This document shows, piece by piece, positions 21,716 through 32,172 of a stretch of 64,000 nt of DNA (position 1 is its first letter; every line of letters begins with the position of its first letter). Made by a program: the position numbers and the translations under genes. This DNA is from Chara braunii. Its lineage: Eukaryota; Streptophyta; Charophyceae; Charales; Characeae. The stretch lies in contig BFEA01000548.1 in NCBI GenBank assembly GCA_003427395.1, positions 433,737 through 497,736 on the forward strand, read 5' to 3'. The notes beneath the pieces were generated by a model, which saw nothing but the letters and a program-made list of their open reading frames with translations, searched no databases and was not told the origin of the DNA.

Positions 21716-22402
21716 TTGGGTTATGATATTTCCGTGGATGGTTTGAGGCCGGATGATTCTAAAGTGGCCAGCATACGCGATTGGCCCAGACCTCAGTCTG
21801 TGACAGAGATGAGGTTGTTCTTGGGGATCACAGGCTACTACCGCCCATTTGTGAAAAATTATAGCAAGATAGCCTCCCTTCTAATTGACCTCACGCGGCT
21901 TGAAAACCCATGGGAGTGGACCGAAGAGTGTGAGGCAGCCTTCGAGAAATTGAAGTATGCCTTGACGCACTATGAAGTCCTCAAACTTTTGGATCCTGAA
22001 CAACCCTTTGTTGTGACCACCGACGCCAGCCAATATGGCATTGGTGCGGTCCTTGCGCAGAAGGAGGGGGAAAAGTTGAGGACGAACGAGTTTATGAGCA
22101 AAAAGATGGTATCTAAAAAATTAGCAAAGTCCACGTATGAGCGTGAGCTCAATGCACTCTATAGAGCGTTGGTCAATTGGAGGGAGTACCTCCTAGGCAA
22201 ATCCTTTTATTTGAGATCTGACCATGAAATATTGCGCTGGATTAAGACACAACACGTGATTGCCGATGCGCTCAAGAGGTGGGTTCAAGTCATAGATATG
22301 CATGGCTTCAAGCTTGATCCTCCGAAGGGAGAGTATAACAAAGTGGCTGATGCACTATCTCGTAGGGCGGACTACGAGGGCACACTAGTGACGAAATTTT
22401 GA
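21716..22402 (+). pseudogene. Element VI RT connection and RNase H
   Basis: Continuous coding with FLGITGYYRPFVKNYSKIAS, then FVVTTDASQYGIGAVLAQ (first catalytic Asp of RNase H), STYERELNALYRAL (catalytic Glu), FYLRSDHEILRWIKT (third Asp), and EYNKVADALSRRADYEG. All key RNase H acidic residues are present. It is separated from the RT by one in-frame stop and ends in a stop before the integrase. Confidence 0.9.
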
Positions 22403-22426
22403 ATTTTTTATGATGTAACTCGATCT

Positions 22427-22747
22427 ATGGTGGAAGCTCATCTAGAGGACACAATCATGTCCGAGATCATTCGCAAATTGGAAGCTAAAGACAAGGCTAG
22501 TTTCGAAGACTTTGTGCTGGTGGACAACTTGTTTTTCCTTGAAAAGGATAGGAATAAACGTTTGTGTGTTCCAAATAAAAAGTCTTTGTGTAATTTATTT
22601 TTAGGTGAATGCCACAATACAACCGGACGTTTCGGCTATAAGAAGACATCAACAAACTTACTGCAGCTATTCTGGTGGCCCACAATGGTGGGTGATGCAA
22701 AAAAGTACGTAGGAACTCGCCATGTTTGCCAGCGTGACAAGCCATGA
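22427..22747 (+). pseudogene. Element VI integrase zinc-binding domain
   Basis: The block ECHNTTGRFGYKKTSTNLLQ is followed by WWPTMVGDAKKYV, then TRHVCQRDKP. The HHCC finger is damaged: the second His (usually GHFG) is Arg and the first Cys of the final C-x2-C is Arg. A stop follows, then the SINE composite. Confidence 0.85.
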
Positions 22748-22777
22748 ACGCAGGCACAATTGGGGCTTATCAAGCCC

Positions 22778-23860
22778 GTTTTTTTGGTTGTTGTTTTTTT
22801 TTGTTTTTTCTTAAGCCCAGACTGTTGTAGAGGCCGAGGACCAGATCCGCAATGATTGCTGGTAGCGGCCCACCCCCTGTCCATACTATCCTACCTTAGT
22901 GTGGCCAACACTCAGGACCATCACCCTACCAGAATGGAGGGCAATTTGGACCAGACAGCAGTGACAAGCACCAAGGCTGGGCCGACCTCCCAGCCCTAGT
23001 GGAAGCGGAAGCGGACGAACCTTGCCGTACGGGAACTTCGGACGCCAGACACATTCAATCTTCTATAGGCCCAATTCAGAGAGTCCACCCTGCAGGATTA
23101 CCTAAGCAAGGCAGGCCAACGCTCGCGGACACATCCTACCGTCCTTCTCCTAGCTTACCCAAGGCTAGGCGGAACTCAGACTAGCCGGAGTGACTTATAT
23201 CCATACCCTACCCTAGAGCTAATCCATGCCTGTGTAGACCTCGTCATATACCTGATAGACCCCCCCAGCCTAGTATCGTAGTTGTGTGTATATGTGTGTG
23301 CCCAGAGGTTATGTATGTTTTTTGTGTCTGCCCGAAGGCTATGTGTGCTTCATGTAACTGTATAGCGAGATGTATGTGCCCAAAGGCAGATATGCGCAGT
23401 ACCATATAGAGGGAACTCTGTGTTCGTTTGAAGAGATGACAGACCAAGCTGGACAAGAACGCCCCCCAAGGTCCCAAGCCAGACTCGAACCCGTGATCTA
23501 TGATATGTGACCTGAAGACTCTACCATTAGAGCGACAATCGCAAACGACCCCTATGTGTGATATGGCAGACTGGGGATATCAACAAAACAACCACGAGAA
23601 ACAACCACAAGCAACCCATGCAATATCACGACCCGACATACAACACCATGGACAAACTCTTGGGTGGTGCGCATGCAGTGTCTGTATAAGCTTACCATGT
23701 GTCAGCCCAAGGGGGTGTGTGTCAAGCTGTTTGTCATTCTAGCGCCCTGGTGGTGTCCATGCGCAAGGCTGCAATTGAGTTTTGTACCGACAACCTCATA
23801 CCACAATGCGCATTTCCAACCGGTGCGCTAACCACTAAGCTACATCAACTGGACAAAGGT
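22778..23860 (-). mobile_element. Composite tRNA-derived SINE insertion in element VI integrase
   Basis: This 1083-bp insertion is flanked by an 11-bp target duplication, TTATCAAGCCC, at 22767-22777 and 23861-23871. The low-coordinate end is T-rich (22779-22812), i.e. a poly-A tail on the minus strand, as expected from target-primed reverse transcription. Two tRNA-like heads in the same orientation lie inside: family A near the 5' end (A box TAGCTTAGTGGTTAGCGCA at about 23827-23845) and family B (B box GGGTTCGAGTCT at 23481-23492, A box at 23518-23533). It is either a dimeric SINE or one SINE nested next to another. Confidence 0.8.
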
Positions 23861-23871
23861 TTATCAAGCCC

Positions 23872-24380
23872 TTGCCCATTCCTGCAGGTCCAGGTGAAAG
23901 TGTGTCCATGGATTTCATTGATACCCTTGTTACCAGCAAGACCGGTAAATGGCACATCTTCGTCATTGTAGACAGGTTCACTAAGTATGTTGGACTAATC
24001 GCTATGCCTGTGACAACTAGGACTGACCATGTCATCAAGCTATTTATGGAAAACTTGGTACGTGACTTCGGTATGCCTAAGTCTATCGTGAGCGATAGGG
24101 ATGTCAGATTCAGTAGCGAACTGTGGCAAAGTACAACCCAACAGATGGGCACCCCACGGCAAATGACATCAGGGAACCACCTTGAGTTGAACGGACACGC
24201 CGAACAGATGAACTGGGCAGTGCAGCACTTGCTTCGACATTATATTAAGCCAAGTCAAGATGACTGGGATGGCAAGTTCTCTCTCATCGCCAGCCTGTAT
24301 AACAATGCGGTGCAATCACTACCGGTAAGACCCCCAACTAGCTGCATCTTGGTTGGAAGCCCAAATCTGCTCTTGACTTC
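23872..24380 (+). pseudogene. Element VI integrase catalytic core
   Basis: LPIPAGPGESVSMDFIDTLV holds the first catalytic Asp, FVIVDRFTKYVGLIAMP follows, and KSIVSDRDVRFSSELWQ holds the second Asp. The third position lies in LELNGHAEQMNWAVQHLL, where the consensus Glu is present (HAEQ). It ends in SLYNNAVQSL followed by frame loss. It continues the zinc-binding domain across the SINE insertion. Confidence 0.88.
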
Positions 24381-24383
24381 CTG

Positions 24384-24536
24384 TTGCCTGAAAACCAGCC
24401 AACCGCAGAACCTGGCAGCATGAAACTTGCTGTCAAATACGAACACATGTTGCAGCAGGCTGTAGATCACATCAAGAAAGCTCAAGATGCTATGATCGCA
24501 TCCGATTGCTTGAAAACCATTCAACCGCAGCACCTG
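24384..24536 (+). repeat. 122-bp tandem duplication within element VI integrase
   Basis: TTGCCTGAAAACCAGCCAAC at 24384 recurs as TTGCTTGAAAACCATTCAAC at 24506. The second unit is cut by element II after CACCTG and continues at 63656 with GCAGCATGAAATTTGCTGTC, matching the first unit. The 122-bp period shifts the frame, so element VI was probably already dead when element II arrived. Confidence 0.85.
24532..24536. other. Left target-site duplication of element II
   Basis: ACCTG immediately precedes the TGTTACATTC start of the 5' LTR. The same ACCTG follows the 3' LTR at 63656-63660. Confidence 0.92.
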
Positions 24537-25147
24537 TGTTACATTCTGCGATTCCACACGGGCCTTCACATGCCCGACATACCGGTTCAGGGGGTAACCA
24601 GGCCGACCTCGCCAAAGGCTATGCCTTTTTCTCTCGGTAGGCCCTGTTAGACCATCCGTTGGCGCCACAACACCCAGCAAACCTGGGTTTGCCCAAACGA
24701 CATGACCGTTTGGGCCTGGCGGCACTCTTGAGGCTGCCGCCCGCCGGTCTGAGCTGAACGGTCATTTCGACGGTTCAGCCCACGGCGCAGGAGGCCAGCA
24801 TCGAGGCCGACCGACCGCCGGACGGTACTTAGGCCGGTACAACGGCCATTCCCAGATCTGGAGCAGCGACACACTGGAGTAGCGCTGCGCTATTCTGTTT
24901 AGAGCACAGCGCTAGAGGCAGCAGCGCGAGGTTTAGCACTGGACTGCACAGGGATAGAGAGAGTAGGAGGTACTTACCTGACACTTACTTGTGGTGCCAT
25001 AGTCCCAGCTTGAAGGAGGTCTTCAACAGCTCTAGCGCACACCAGCAGGTAAGGCCTAGGGCCAGGGACAGGGCAACGAGGATTCTCCTCCTCCCTACCT
25101 CACCATCTCTCCCTCCTCCTGTGCCACCTCTTCTTCCTCTCCTTCAA

Positions 25148-25178
<31 letters not shown>

Positions 25179-25199
25179 CTTCTTCTTCTTCGTCTTCAG

Positions 25200-25230
<31 letters not shown>

Positions 25231-25333
25231 CTTCTTTTTCTTCGTCTTCAAACTTCTTCTTCTTCTTCAGATTGGACACTTTGGTACGAGTTGGACAGAG
25301 ATTAGTGTTTGGACTTCGGTGGTAAGAGACTGT
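24537..25333 (+). repeat. Element II 5' LTR, left part
   Basis: It matches 47962-48126 and 62665-63200 of the 3' LTR. It includes a shared GC-rich block (CTGAGCTGAACGGTCATTTC) and a TTC microsatellite at about 25149-25263 that is longer than its 3' LTR counterpart (63078-63138). Element V begins right after CTGT at 25333. Confidence 0.92.
25149..25263. repeat. (TTC)n microsatellite in element II 5' LTR
   Basis: TTC runs are interrupted by GTCTTCAGAC and GTCTTCAAAC spacers. The matching array in the 3' LTR is about half as long, showing repeat expansion or contraction since insertion. Confidence 0.93.
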
Positions 25334-26551
25334 TGTTATGACCCTGGCCAATTTCGAAATACACATCCACTGGAAAGTACAATGCCATCCAATTGCAAAA
25401 AGAAATGAATGAACTTGAGAGGAGAGAGAGGAGTAGAAGAAGAAGAAGAAGTAAAGAAGAAGAAGAAGATGTACACCAGCAAAGACAATGACAAGGCTCT
25501 TCTTCTTCGCCCAACAATCTCCTCCTCCTTATCACCCTCTCCTCTTATTCATACAAGAAATAATAATACAATGTTGAATGACTGGTCCAGAATCAATGTC
25601 CGAGTCCCTCTTCTACTGCAGGTATCACTCAAGGTCCACAATAGCCATGGCCGCCTCTCCCACACTTCACTCTCATAGGCCGAGGCTATGGTGGACTACT
25701 AGGCCTTGCTCCGATGCCCAAACGACAACACAAAGCAGCTATGGCTGCTCGGACTCAGGCCGCCATGCCCAACCCTGCCGTGAAGCTTCTTGGTGTGGCT
25801 GCCACCATAGCCAGGTAAGTACCCCTGGCGCTCCTCCCCCTTCCTCCTTCCTTCCTCCTTCCTCCCTCTAGTCCTTCTTCTTCCTCCCCAGCAACGCAAC
25901 TCCAGCCCAGCGCTGCTCCCTCCAGCGCTCCACTAGTGTGTCGCCAAACTTGCACACCGAAAAAGAGGCCGGGTCTTCCGCCTGGCCGGAAGATATAGTG
26001 GCCTGCTTTGCCTCTTGGGCGGTGACTTCCTGCCCGTTGGCCTTCCTAAGCAACCGGTACCTCCTCCTCCTTTTGGAGGGAACATCATTGCAGACTCTGA
26101 TATTGCCCCTACAGGCCCTAGACTTAGACTGGTACCCGCTAGACCTAGCCTACACTACCGGCCTCTAAAAATGCCACTTTTGTCTTCTTTTGCTCGGCCT
26201 CCGGTACCTGCATATTTACCCCCCTGCCGGGTGCGGTACCGGTCTACCTGCTACTTGAGTGCTTTTTCCCCACTGCAACCCTTCGAAGCCACGACCACAG
26301 GTAAGTACCGGCCCTGAGGGCCCATCGAACGAACAAGTGCCCTGGCGGGCCACACACACACACTCATACCAACCAGCACTCAGACAGGCATGGCCACACA
26401 CACACGCCAAACAACACTCAGACAGACATGCAGTCCAACAAGCACACACACACACAGACTTAGCAGGCGGGGAACTTAGTAGGGCATTCAGTCTATGAGC
26501 AAAACTCAGAAATCAGCTGTGTTTCAGTCCGTGTTTGGACGGTTTATCACA
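25334..26551 (-). repeat. Element V 3' LTR
   Basis: It starts TGTTATGACC at 25334 and ends GGTTTATCACA at 26551, giving TG...CA termini with imperfect inverted ends. It directly adjoins the polypurine tract of element V. It contains AAG-rich and CA-rich simple repeats. No second copy is present, so ends are inferred. Confidence 0.7.
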
Positions 26552-26570
26552 CTACCCCCCCCTCAAGAGC
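26552..26570 (-). other. Element V polypurine tract
   Basis: Minus strand GCTCTTGAGGGGGGGGTAG abuts the LTR. It primes plus-strand DNA synthesis. Confidence 0.8.
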
Positions 26571-26592
26571 GAGGTCCCTTCGAGCGAGTAAC

Positions 26593-27021
26593 TCATTCTG
26601 AGTCCTTGGCAAACGCATCGTAAGCGATCAAGGCAAAGAGATTCCTGGAATACTCTGTCGCTGTGAGCCTTGCTGAGATATTTGGTGTGGCGTTAGCAGC
26701 GATTTGTCGCTCGTAGGCTTTGACAACGCGCGGTGCGCTGCGAAGCAGTTCCTGCTTGGAGATCCAGTATAGATTGTCTAACGAGTGATATATAAAATGA
26801 ACCTGGTACTGTCTGTTTCTCCCTTTACCTACATGTTGTTTGATCCTATCTATCTCATGCCCGCCCTTGATTGCGCGAGTGATCATATCTTCGCGGTAAT
26901 CGAATGTCTCGGCGTCACGGTGGAGATACAATTTAGATGCATGAAACATGGGATATGTGCGCAGGTGAGCTGGCACATGTACAACGTACGAAGGGCCAAA
27001 GTGTTCCCCAATTACATCCAA
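26593..27021 (-). pseudogene. Element V integrase C-terminus and chromodomain
   Basis: FGPSYVVHVPAHLRTYPMFH followed by ASKLYLH is the integrase C-terminal block that precedes chromodomains in this group. GGHEIDRIKQHVGKGRNRQY then QVHFIYHSLDNLYWISKQEL has the chromodomain pattern (short first strand, basic loop, Y-x-V-x-F, aromatic W before a helix). Chromodomains direct integration to marked chromatin. The frame is open to its own stop. Confidence 0.8.
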
Positions 27022-27096
27022 AACTTCCCAAGGCCCTAAATAGAGTGGGAAGAGTTTGCGTGAGACTCCCTCCTCTGAGAATTCAGACGTCTTTAC

Positions 27097-28449
27097 CTAG
27101 ACATAGCTTCCTACCTGAATCTCCGATGGTCTGCGCTTTTTGTTCGCATGGTGGATCATGGCATGCTGTCGCTTGGTCATAGCTGCAACAACAACTTTGA
27201 GCAAGCGATCATACTTAGCCTTGAAGCCGGGCCTGCCGGGTGTTAAGCCAACTGGCTGCTCAGGGAATAAGTAGGAGAGCGGATTACGGATCTGCCAACC
27301 GTAGTGCAACGTGTTGGGTGTCATAGCGGTGGCAGAATGGACAGAGTTGTTATACAACCCCCTGACAGAATACAACTCTTTATCTGATGTTTCCTGATCC
27401 GGAATGATCAACACACGGAGAAGTTGGAATACAGTCTGGTTGATTACCTCAGCCAAACCGTTGGCTTCGGGGTGTCGGCCAGATGTCATGCACAGTTTGA
27501 TTCCTAGGTGGGACGTGAAGTTCTTCCATTCAGTTCTAATGAAACGCGGATCCCGATCGCTCATAAGAGTCTTCGGGGTTCCGAATTGCAGCAGGTATTT
27601 CCGTTGGAATTAGTAAATCACTAGATCTGTTGGGGCGTGAGGCGGCAAAGGAATCAGATTGAGAAATTTTGAAAATCGGTCAACAATCACCATGACTTGT
27701 GAATACCCGTTCTTGCTTACCTTACCCATGTCAGTGAAGTNGATGGAGACAGACTCCCCGGGACCATCAGGAATGGGTAGGGGTGTGAGTAGCCCCATGG
27801 GCTTTTGTCTGCAAGGTTTGATTCGTTGACAGACTTGACATTCAACCACAAATTTCTCAGCAGTCCCTTTCATGCCAGGCCAATCAAATTGTCTCAGTAG
27901 GTTAGCATACGTTTTTGCCATGCCGAAGTGCCCGCTCCGGCCATGAGCTAAGCCCAGGAAGTGTGTGCGGAGAGGCTCATGGTTGGGCACACACAAACGG
28001 TCATGGTTCCCGTAACGACGAAAAATCAGTCCTTCATACTCGTGGAAATCAGGTTGACTACTAGGATCAACCCGCAACTGCTCAAGGATGGAGCTAAGTT
28101 TCGGATCCTTGGCTGTTTGCTCTACGAGCTCCTCCTTCAATTTCTTTCGGAGGTCGTAGGATTTCACAAGGCAAATCATGTACTCAGGGTGGCGAGACAA
28201 TGCGTCAGCGAATCGAGTATAACAACCCTTTTTGTATCTTAATTCAAAATAAAAAATGTCAATCTCATGGAACCATCGAAGCAAGGTAGGGGATAGAGTA
28301 GTCTGCTGTTTGATCCACTTCAAGGTCTCATGATCTGAGAAGACTTTGAAGTGGTGTCCCAAAATGTAATGTTTCCAGTGATCCAACGCCACACGCAAAA
28401 CGTAGAGCTCGCGCACGTAGGTGGAAGTGGCTACCTTTACGCTGGGCAT
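27097..28449 (-). pseudogene. Element V RNase H and integrase
   Basis: RNase H: STYVRELYVLRVALDHWKHY, FKVFSDHETLKWIKQQ, CYTRFADALSRHPEY. Integrase zinc-binding: HGRSGHFGMAKTYANLLRQF and VVECQVCQRIKPC, with all HHCC ligands present. Core: DGPGESVSI-x-FTDMGK (one undetermined base hides the first catalytic Asp codon's neighbour), VMVIVDRFSKFLNLIPLP, then after a break at 27564-27610 SDRDPRFIRTEWKNF and GRHPEANGLAEVINQT. A stop at 27607-27609 separates the halves. Confidence 0.88.
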
Positions 28450-28635
28450 TCATTTGCTGTAGTACTCGAGTGGCCGCAGGCCATCGCCGTCATCTTGTTG
28501 CAGCACTGCACCGATTCCATACCTACTTGCATCCGTTGTAACTACGAAGGTCAATTTGGGATCTGCAATGCGGAGTACCGGGTAACTTACCAAGGCTTCC
28601 TTGAGATTTCGAAAAGCTTCCGTACACGCGGCATC

Positions 28636-29896
28636 TCAGGAATAAGACACATTTTTACTGGTTAGTCGCGACAATGGACGAGCAATGATAGAAAAACGGG
28701 GTACAAACTTTCGATAGTACGACGCGAGACCAAGGAAAGAACGCAATTCGCGAATGTTCGCAGGCTGGGGCCAATCACGTATGACCTCAATCTTAGTTGC
28801 CTCAGTTTCTGGTCCCGCAACAGACAACCGGTCCCCAAGATAAATGACGCTATCCTTCCCAAACTCAGATTTTTCCAAGTTGAGATGGAGTTGCGTCTTC
28901 TTGAGGATAGCGAGCACCTCCTCAAGATGCTTGAGGTGTTCCTCCATAGACTTGCTGAAGATCATAATATCGTCTAGGTACACTACCACAAACGGGCCAA
29001 TCTGTCCGCGGAGGACATTGTCCATGAGGCTTTGGAAAGTGGCTGGTGCGTTCGTGAGCTGAAGGCATTACGGCGAACTCATATAGCCCGTCGCGTGTTT
29101 TGAACGCAGTCTTGTGCTGGTCCGCAGGATCGACTTCAATCTGGTGGTAGCCAGACTTGAGATCGATTTTGGAGAAGACCTTGCACCCGCCCGCGGCATC
29201 AAGCAAGTCGTCTATAGGAGGCAATGGATAAGCATTCTTTCTCGTGATGCGGTTTAGACCGCGATAGTCAATACACATGCGGAGTTCGCCTCCTTTCTTT
29301 GGCACAAACAACACGGGAGCACCAAATTCAAATTCACTTGGTTTGATCCACCCTTTGTCAATCATCTCATCGATCTGTTGCCGGAGTTCCTTCAACTCGC
29401 CGGGTCCCATACGGTATACGCAGCCCTTTGGAGGAACAACACCCTCGACCAACTCGATGGTGTGTCGAACCGGTCGCGTAGGGACTCCACGTGGCGCGGC
29501 CAAGACTTTCGAAAACCGATCGAGGAGGGTTTGGATGTCTGATGGGACAGGTGGAGGTGGGGAATCAGCAAAGGGATCACCAAGGTCCGGTCGCAAGTCG
29601 CGTATAGAGACGACCGAATCTGAAGTAGGATCATTTGGACTATTGAAGGATAGAGAGATAGAGGTGCTAGTAGTAGAAGTACCAGAAGTAGGATCATCAA
29701 TCGCAGTGGTAGTGGTATCAGACGCAAAAGTAGAAGGCACATGAGCAGGACGAACAAAGGCAACATACAACTGTTCTTCCTCTTTGTGCTTGCGCCACTT
29801 CTTGCAGAACTTCAATGCATTTAGAAAAGTCATTGAAGATTCGTGCTTCTCATCTAATTGGACAGGAAGCTCGTTCCCCTGAGCATCTTTGACCAT
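28636..29896 (-). pseudogene. Element V reverse transcriptase
   Basis: A long N-terminal linker is followed by [57 protein letters not shown] and [20 protein letters not shown]. The frame breaks within the conserved VMPFGLTNAP block (reads VMPSAHE), consistent with a small deletion near 29065. It resumes in another frame with [14 protein letters not shown]. The catalytic Asp residues are intact on both sides of the frameshift. Confidence 0.9.
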
Positions 29897-29929
29897 GAAG
29901 AGTGATTCCTTCCACTTGGTCCGTTCGCA

Positions 29930-30337
29930 TTAGGACTGCAGCCAGCCCAAGCCAAGGACAGCGCCGAAGGGGCACTTATCAAGGACAAAGAAGTTCAATA
30001 CATGGGTGACAGTCTTACCTTTGTCAAAGGTAGTGTGCACACATTTGACTGCATGTGTAGAAGAGACAACTTCCTTGTTGCCAACTTGGGTCCAGCAAGG
30101 GCTCTGCAGGGCCACTTGCTTCATCCCCAAGCCCACCTTGCGTATCCCATGTGGTGACATGAAATTAGCGGTAGCACCACAGTCAACCAGCACACGGAGA
30201 TAGCGGTGGTTTATGAGAAGTTTAAAGAAGATCAACTTCACTGTCCCTTGGGCACGCTGCTGTTTCATCTCAGCCCAATGCTCCAAGTGGTAGTGGAAGT
30301 CAACCATCTCATACTCCTCCCAAGGCTCGACATACAA
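29930..30337 (-). pseudogene. Element V aspartic protease
   Basis: LRVLVDCGATANFMS is the active-site loop, with Cys in place of the usual Ser/Thr (D-C-G-A). The same D-C-G-A occurs in elements II, III and IV. FGAVLGLGWLQS is the second conserved block. It ends in a stop just before the RT frame. Confidence 0.82.
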
Positions 30338-30447
30338 TACATTACTTACCTCAGCCTTGTCTTCAGCAGATGGTTGGGCTTCAAGGGAGGGCTGCTGATT
30401 TTCATCAGAACCTGACTCCCCCGTTGTAGAGTTGGCTGAATCTGACT

Positions 30448-32172
30448 CTACGCCCGGTTCTGGTTTCCCTGCAGCCTATAACAGTCTTGGACTTTATGAT
30501 TTGGCTTTTGGCAATGCAGGCAAACCCCCTTCTTGCGTTTGCCCCGCCAGTCATTCTCAGTGATCCGGAGATCAACCCAAGGTTTGGTAGTTGCATCCTC
30601 CGGTTTAGGCGGGATCTTAACTCCTTTGGGGAGTTGGACATAGCTTTTCCCGGCACTCCGATTCGGTCCCTTAGTGCTGGCAGTCTTTTTAAAGGCAGAA
30701 AATTTTTCTTCTTCTTTATTTGCGTCGGACTCATGGGCTGAAGAACAAGCTGTATCGGAGTCCTGTTCTTGGTCGTCACCAAGAGTGGGGTCATCCGCAT
30801 TGGCTTCTTCTTCGGCCTCCAGCAGGTCATGCACAACAAAATGGTTGCTGCCCTTGAACCGTTTGCTGCCCATGGGCTTTTTGCTGCCTGCCGTGCTAAC
30901 GAGGTCCATAGCCTCCAGACTGACTACATCCTTCATTAAGGTGAGCCAGTCACTGTATGCAATGTAGTCCCTGCCCAGGCGACTAGTGAAGTTAGTTGGA
31001 ACTGCGCCCGTAACCACATCCAAGCTTCCCAAGATTGAGCGGATAACTCCAAACCAGGAGTGGTAAACAACTTGCTTAGATAGGCCTGCAGACTTTTCAT
31101 GAAGCCATTCCACTTGCTGTGCTTTACTTTGTCAAGTTGAATCCTTGCTTTAGCAACAACATGTGGGTCTTGGTATTGTGAGATAAGGAGTTCTTCAAGG
31201 GAGGCAACCAGGATGGTCCTTAGCCATTTGGCTAGTGCAGCCTTTGGGAACCCAGACCGTGTTGCTTGGACTTCTAGGAAGCGCCGTACGACTGGCTCGA
31301 CATTCATCCCCATGATCACCGCCTGGTTCTCAGGTTGAGTTCCCAGAATCTCAAAGTAGGCCCTCATGGAGCCGATCCAGGACTCGATGTCTTCCTTGCT
31401 GTCGTACAACAGTTGCAAAAGTTCCAGCCTCATTGCTTGTTACGACAACAGTGGAATCTGCACCTGCTGCAGGTCCCGAGGGGATTGCCATCACACTCGA
31501 AGAAGAGGTAGAAGAAGATAAAGTAAGAGGGGCAGAGGTAGTTTCGATTGCAGCTTCAGATCCAGGAGGTAGAGGAAGAGGGTTGGCCACTTGGGCTTGT
31601 CGCAGGGCAACCACCTCCTTTGTCAATTCATGGTACTTGAGGGTCATCTCAGTCAGATCATCCTGAAGTGTCTGCAACTTTGCAAAGACTTCAGCGATCT
31701 GAGTGGTATGGTCCTCAAGATTCCTGATCTGAACAAAGGCTGTGAGGATGGAATGCAACTGTTCCCGGCACTGCTCTTCAGTCAGTGAGGGGACAGTCTC
31801 TAAGAGGGCCTCTTGCCTTTTTAGCAAGGTCTCCTTCCTCTCCTTCTCTATCTCCTGTTCCCGTTTTATTGCACCATCTAAGAGTGCTTGCAGATAAGGT
31901 TTCTCAGCATCACTGGCTGCATCTAACAAGGCCCGCCATTGCGTTGAAGTAAGTTGGGCCATTTTCGAACTGTCAGTATGGACAGGTGGGTCAGAGAGTC
32001 GCCAGTCAACAAAAGAATCAATCAGACTCTCAAGAGGTTCATTCCCCTTCCCGCTTTGACTAACACTCCTTTTCCCAGTCCTTGCCCACTTCAGACAATC
32101 ACTTTCCCTCTCTCCCTGTTCTCTCTCCTTCCTCTCTCTCTCTTCTTTCAGATTGCGAGTCTCAACGGGCAT
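30448..32172 (-). pseudogene. Element V gag
   Basis: It starts MPVETRNLKEERERKEREQG (32172), with a Lys/Glu-rich coiled-coil region, then a Ser/Pro linker. After a frameshift near 31430, the capsid-like part (SKEDIESWIGSMRAYFEILG, SGFPKAALAKWLRT) follows. A second frameshift near 31110 leads to CLHCQKPNHKVQDC, a complete CCHC zinc knuckle. This is Gag, the particle and RNA-packaging protein. Confidence 0.8.

Larger units (their letters stand above)
20930..24536 (+). mobile_element. Element VI: Ty3/gypsy, left part (host of the nested cluster)
   Basis: Plus-strand pol with RT, RNase H and integrase. It begins abruptly next to the 48-bp repeat, with no LTR, gag or protease, so it is 5'-truncated. 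A 1083-bp SINE composite sits in the integrase, and element II is inserted at 24537. The integrase C-terminus resumes at 63656. Confidence 0.85.

Noticed and set aside
23477-23545. Possible functional tRNA gene on the minus strand
   Set aside because: Good A and B boxes, but no pairing acceptor stem, and it lies inside a SINE with a poly-A tail and target duplication.
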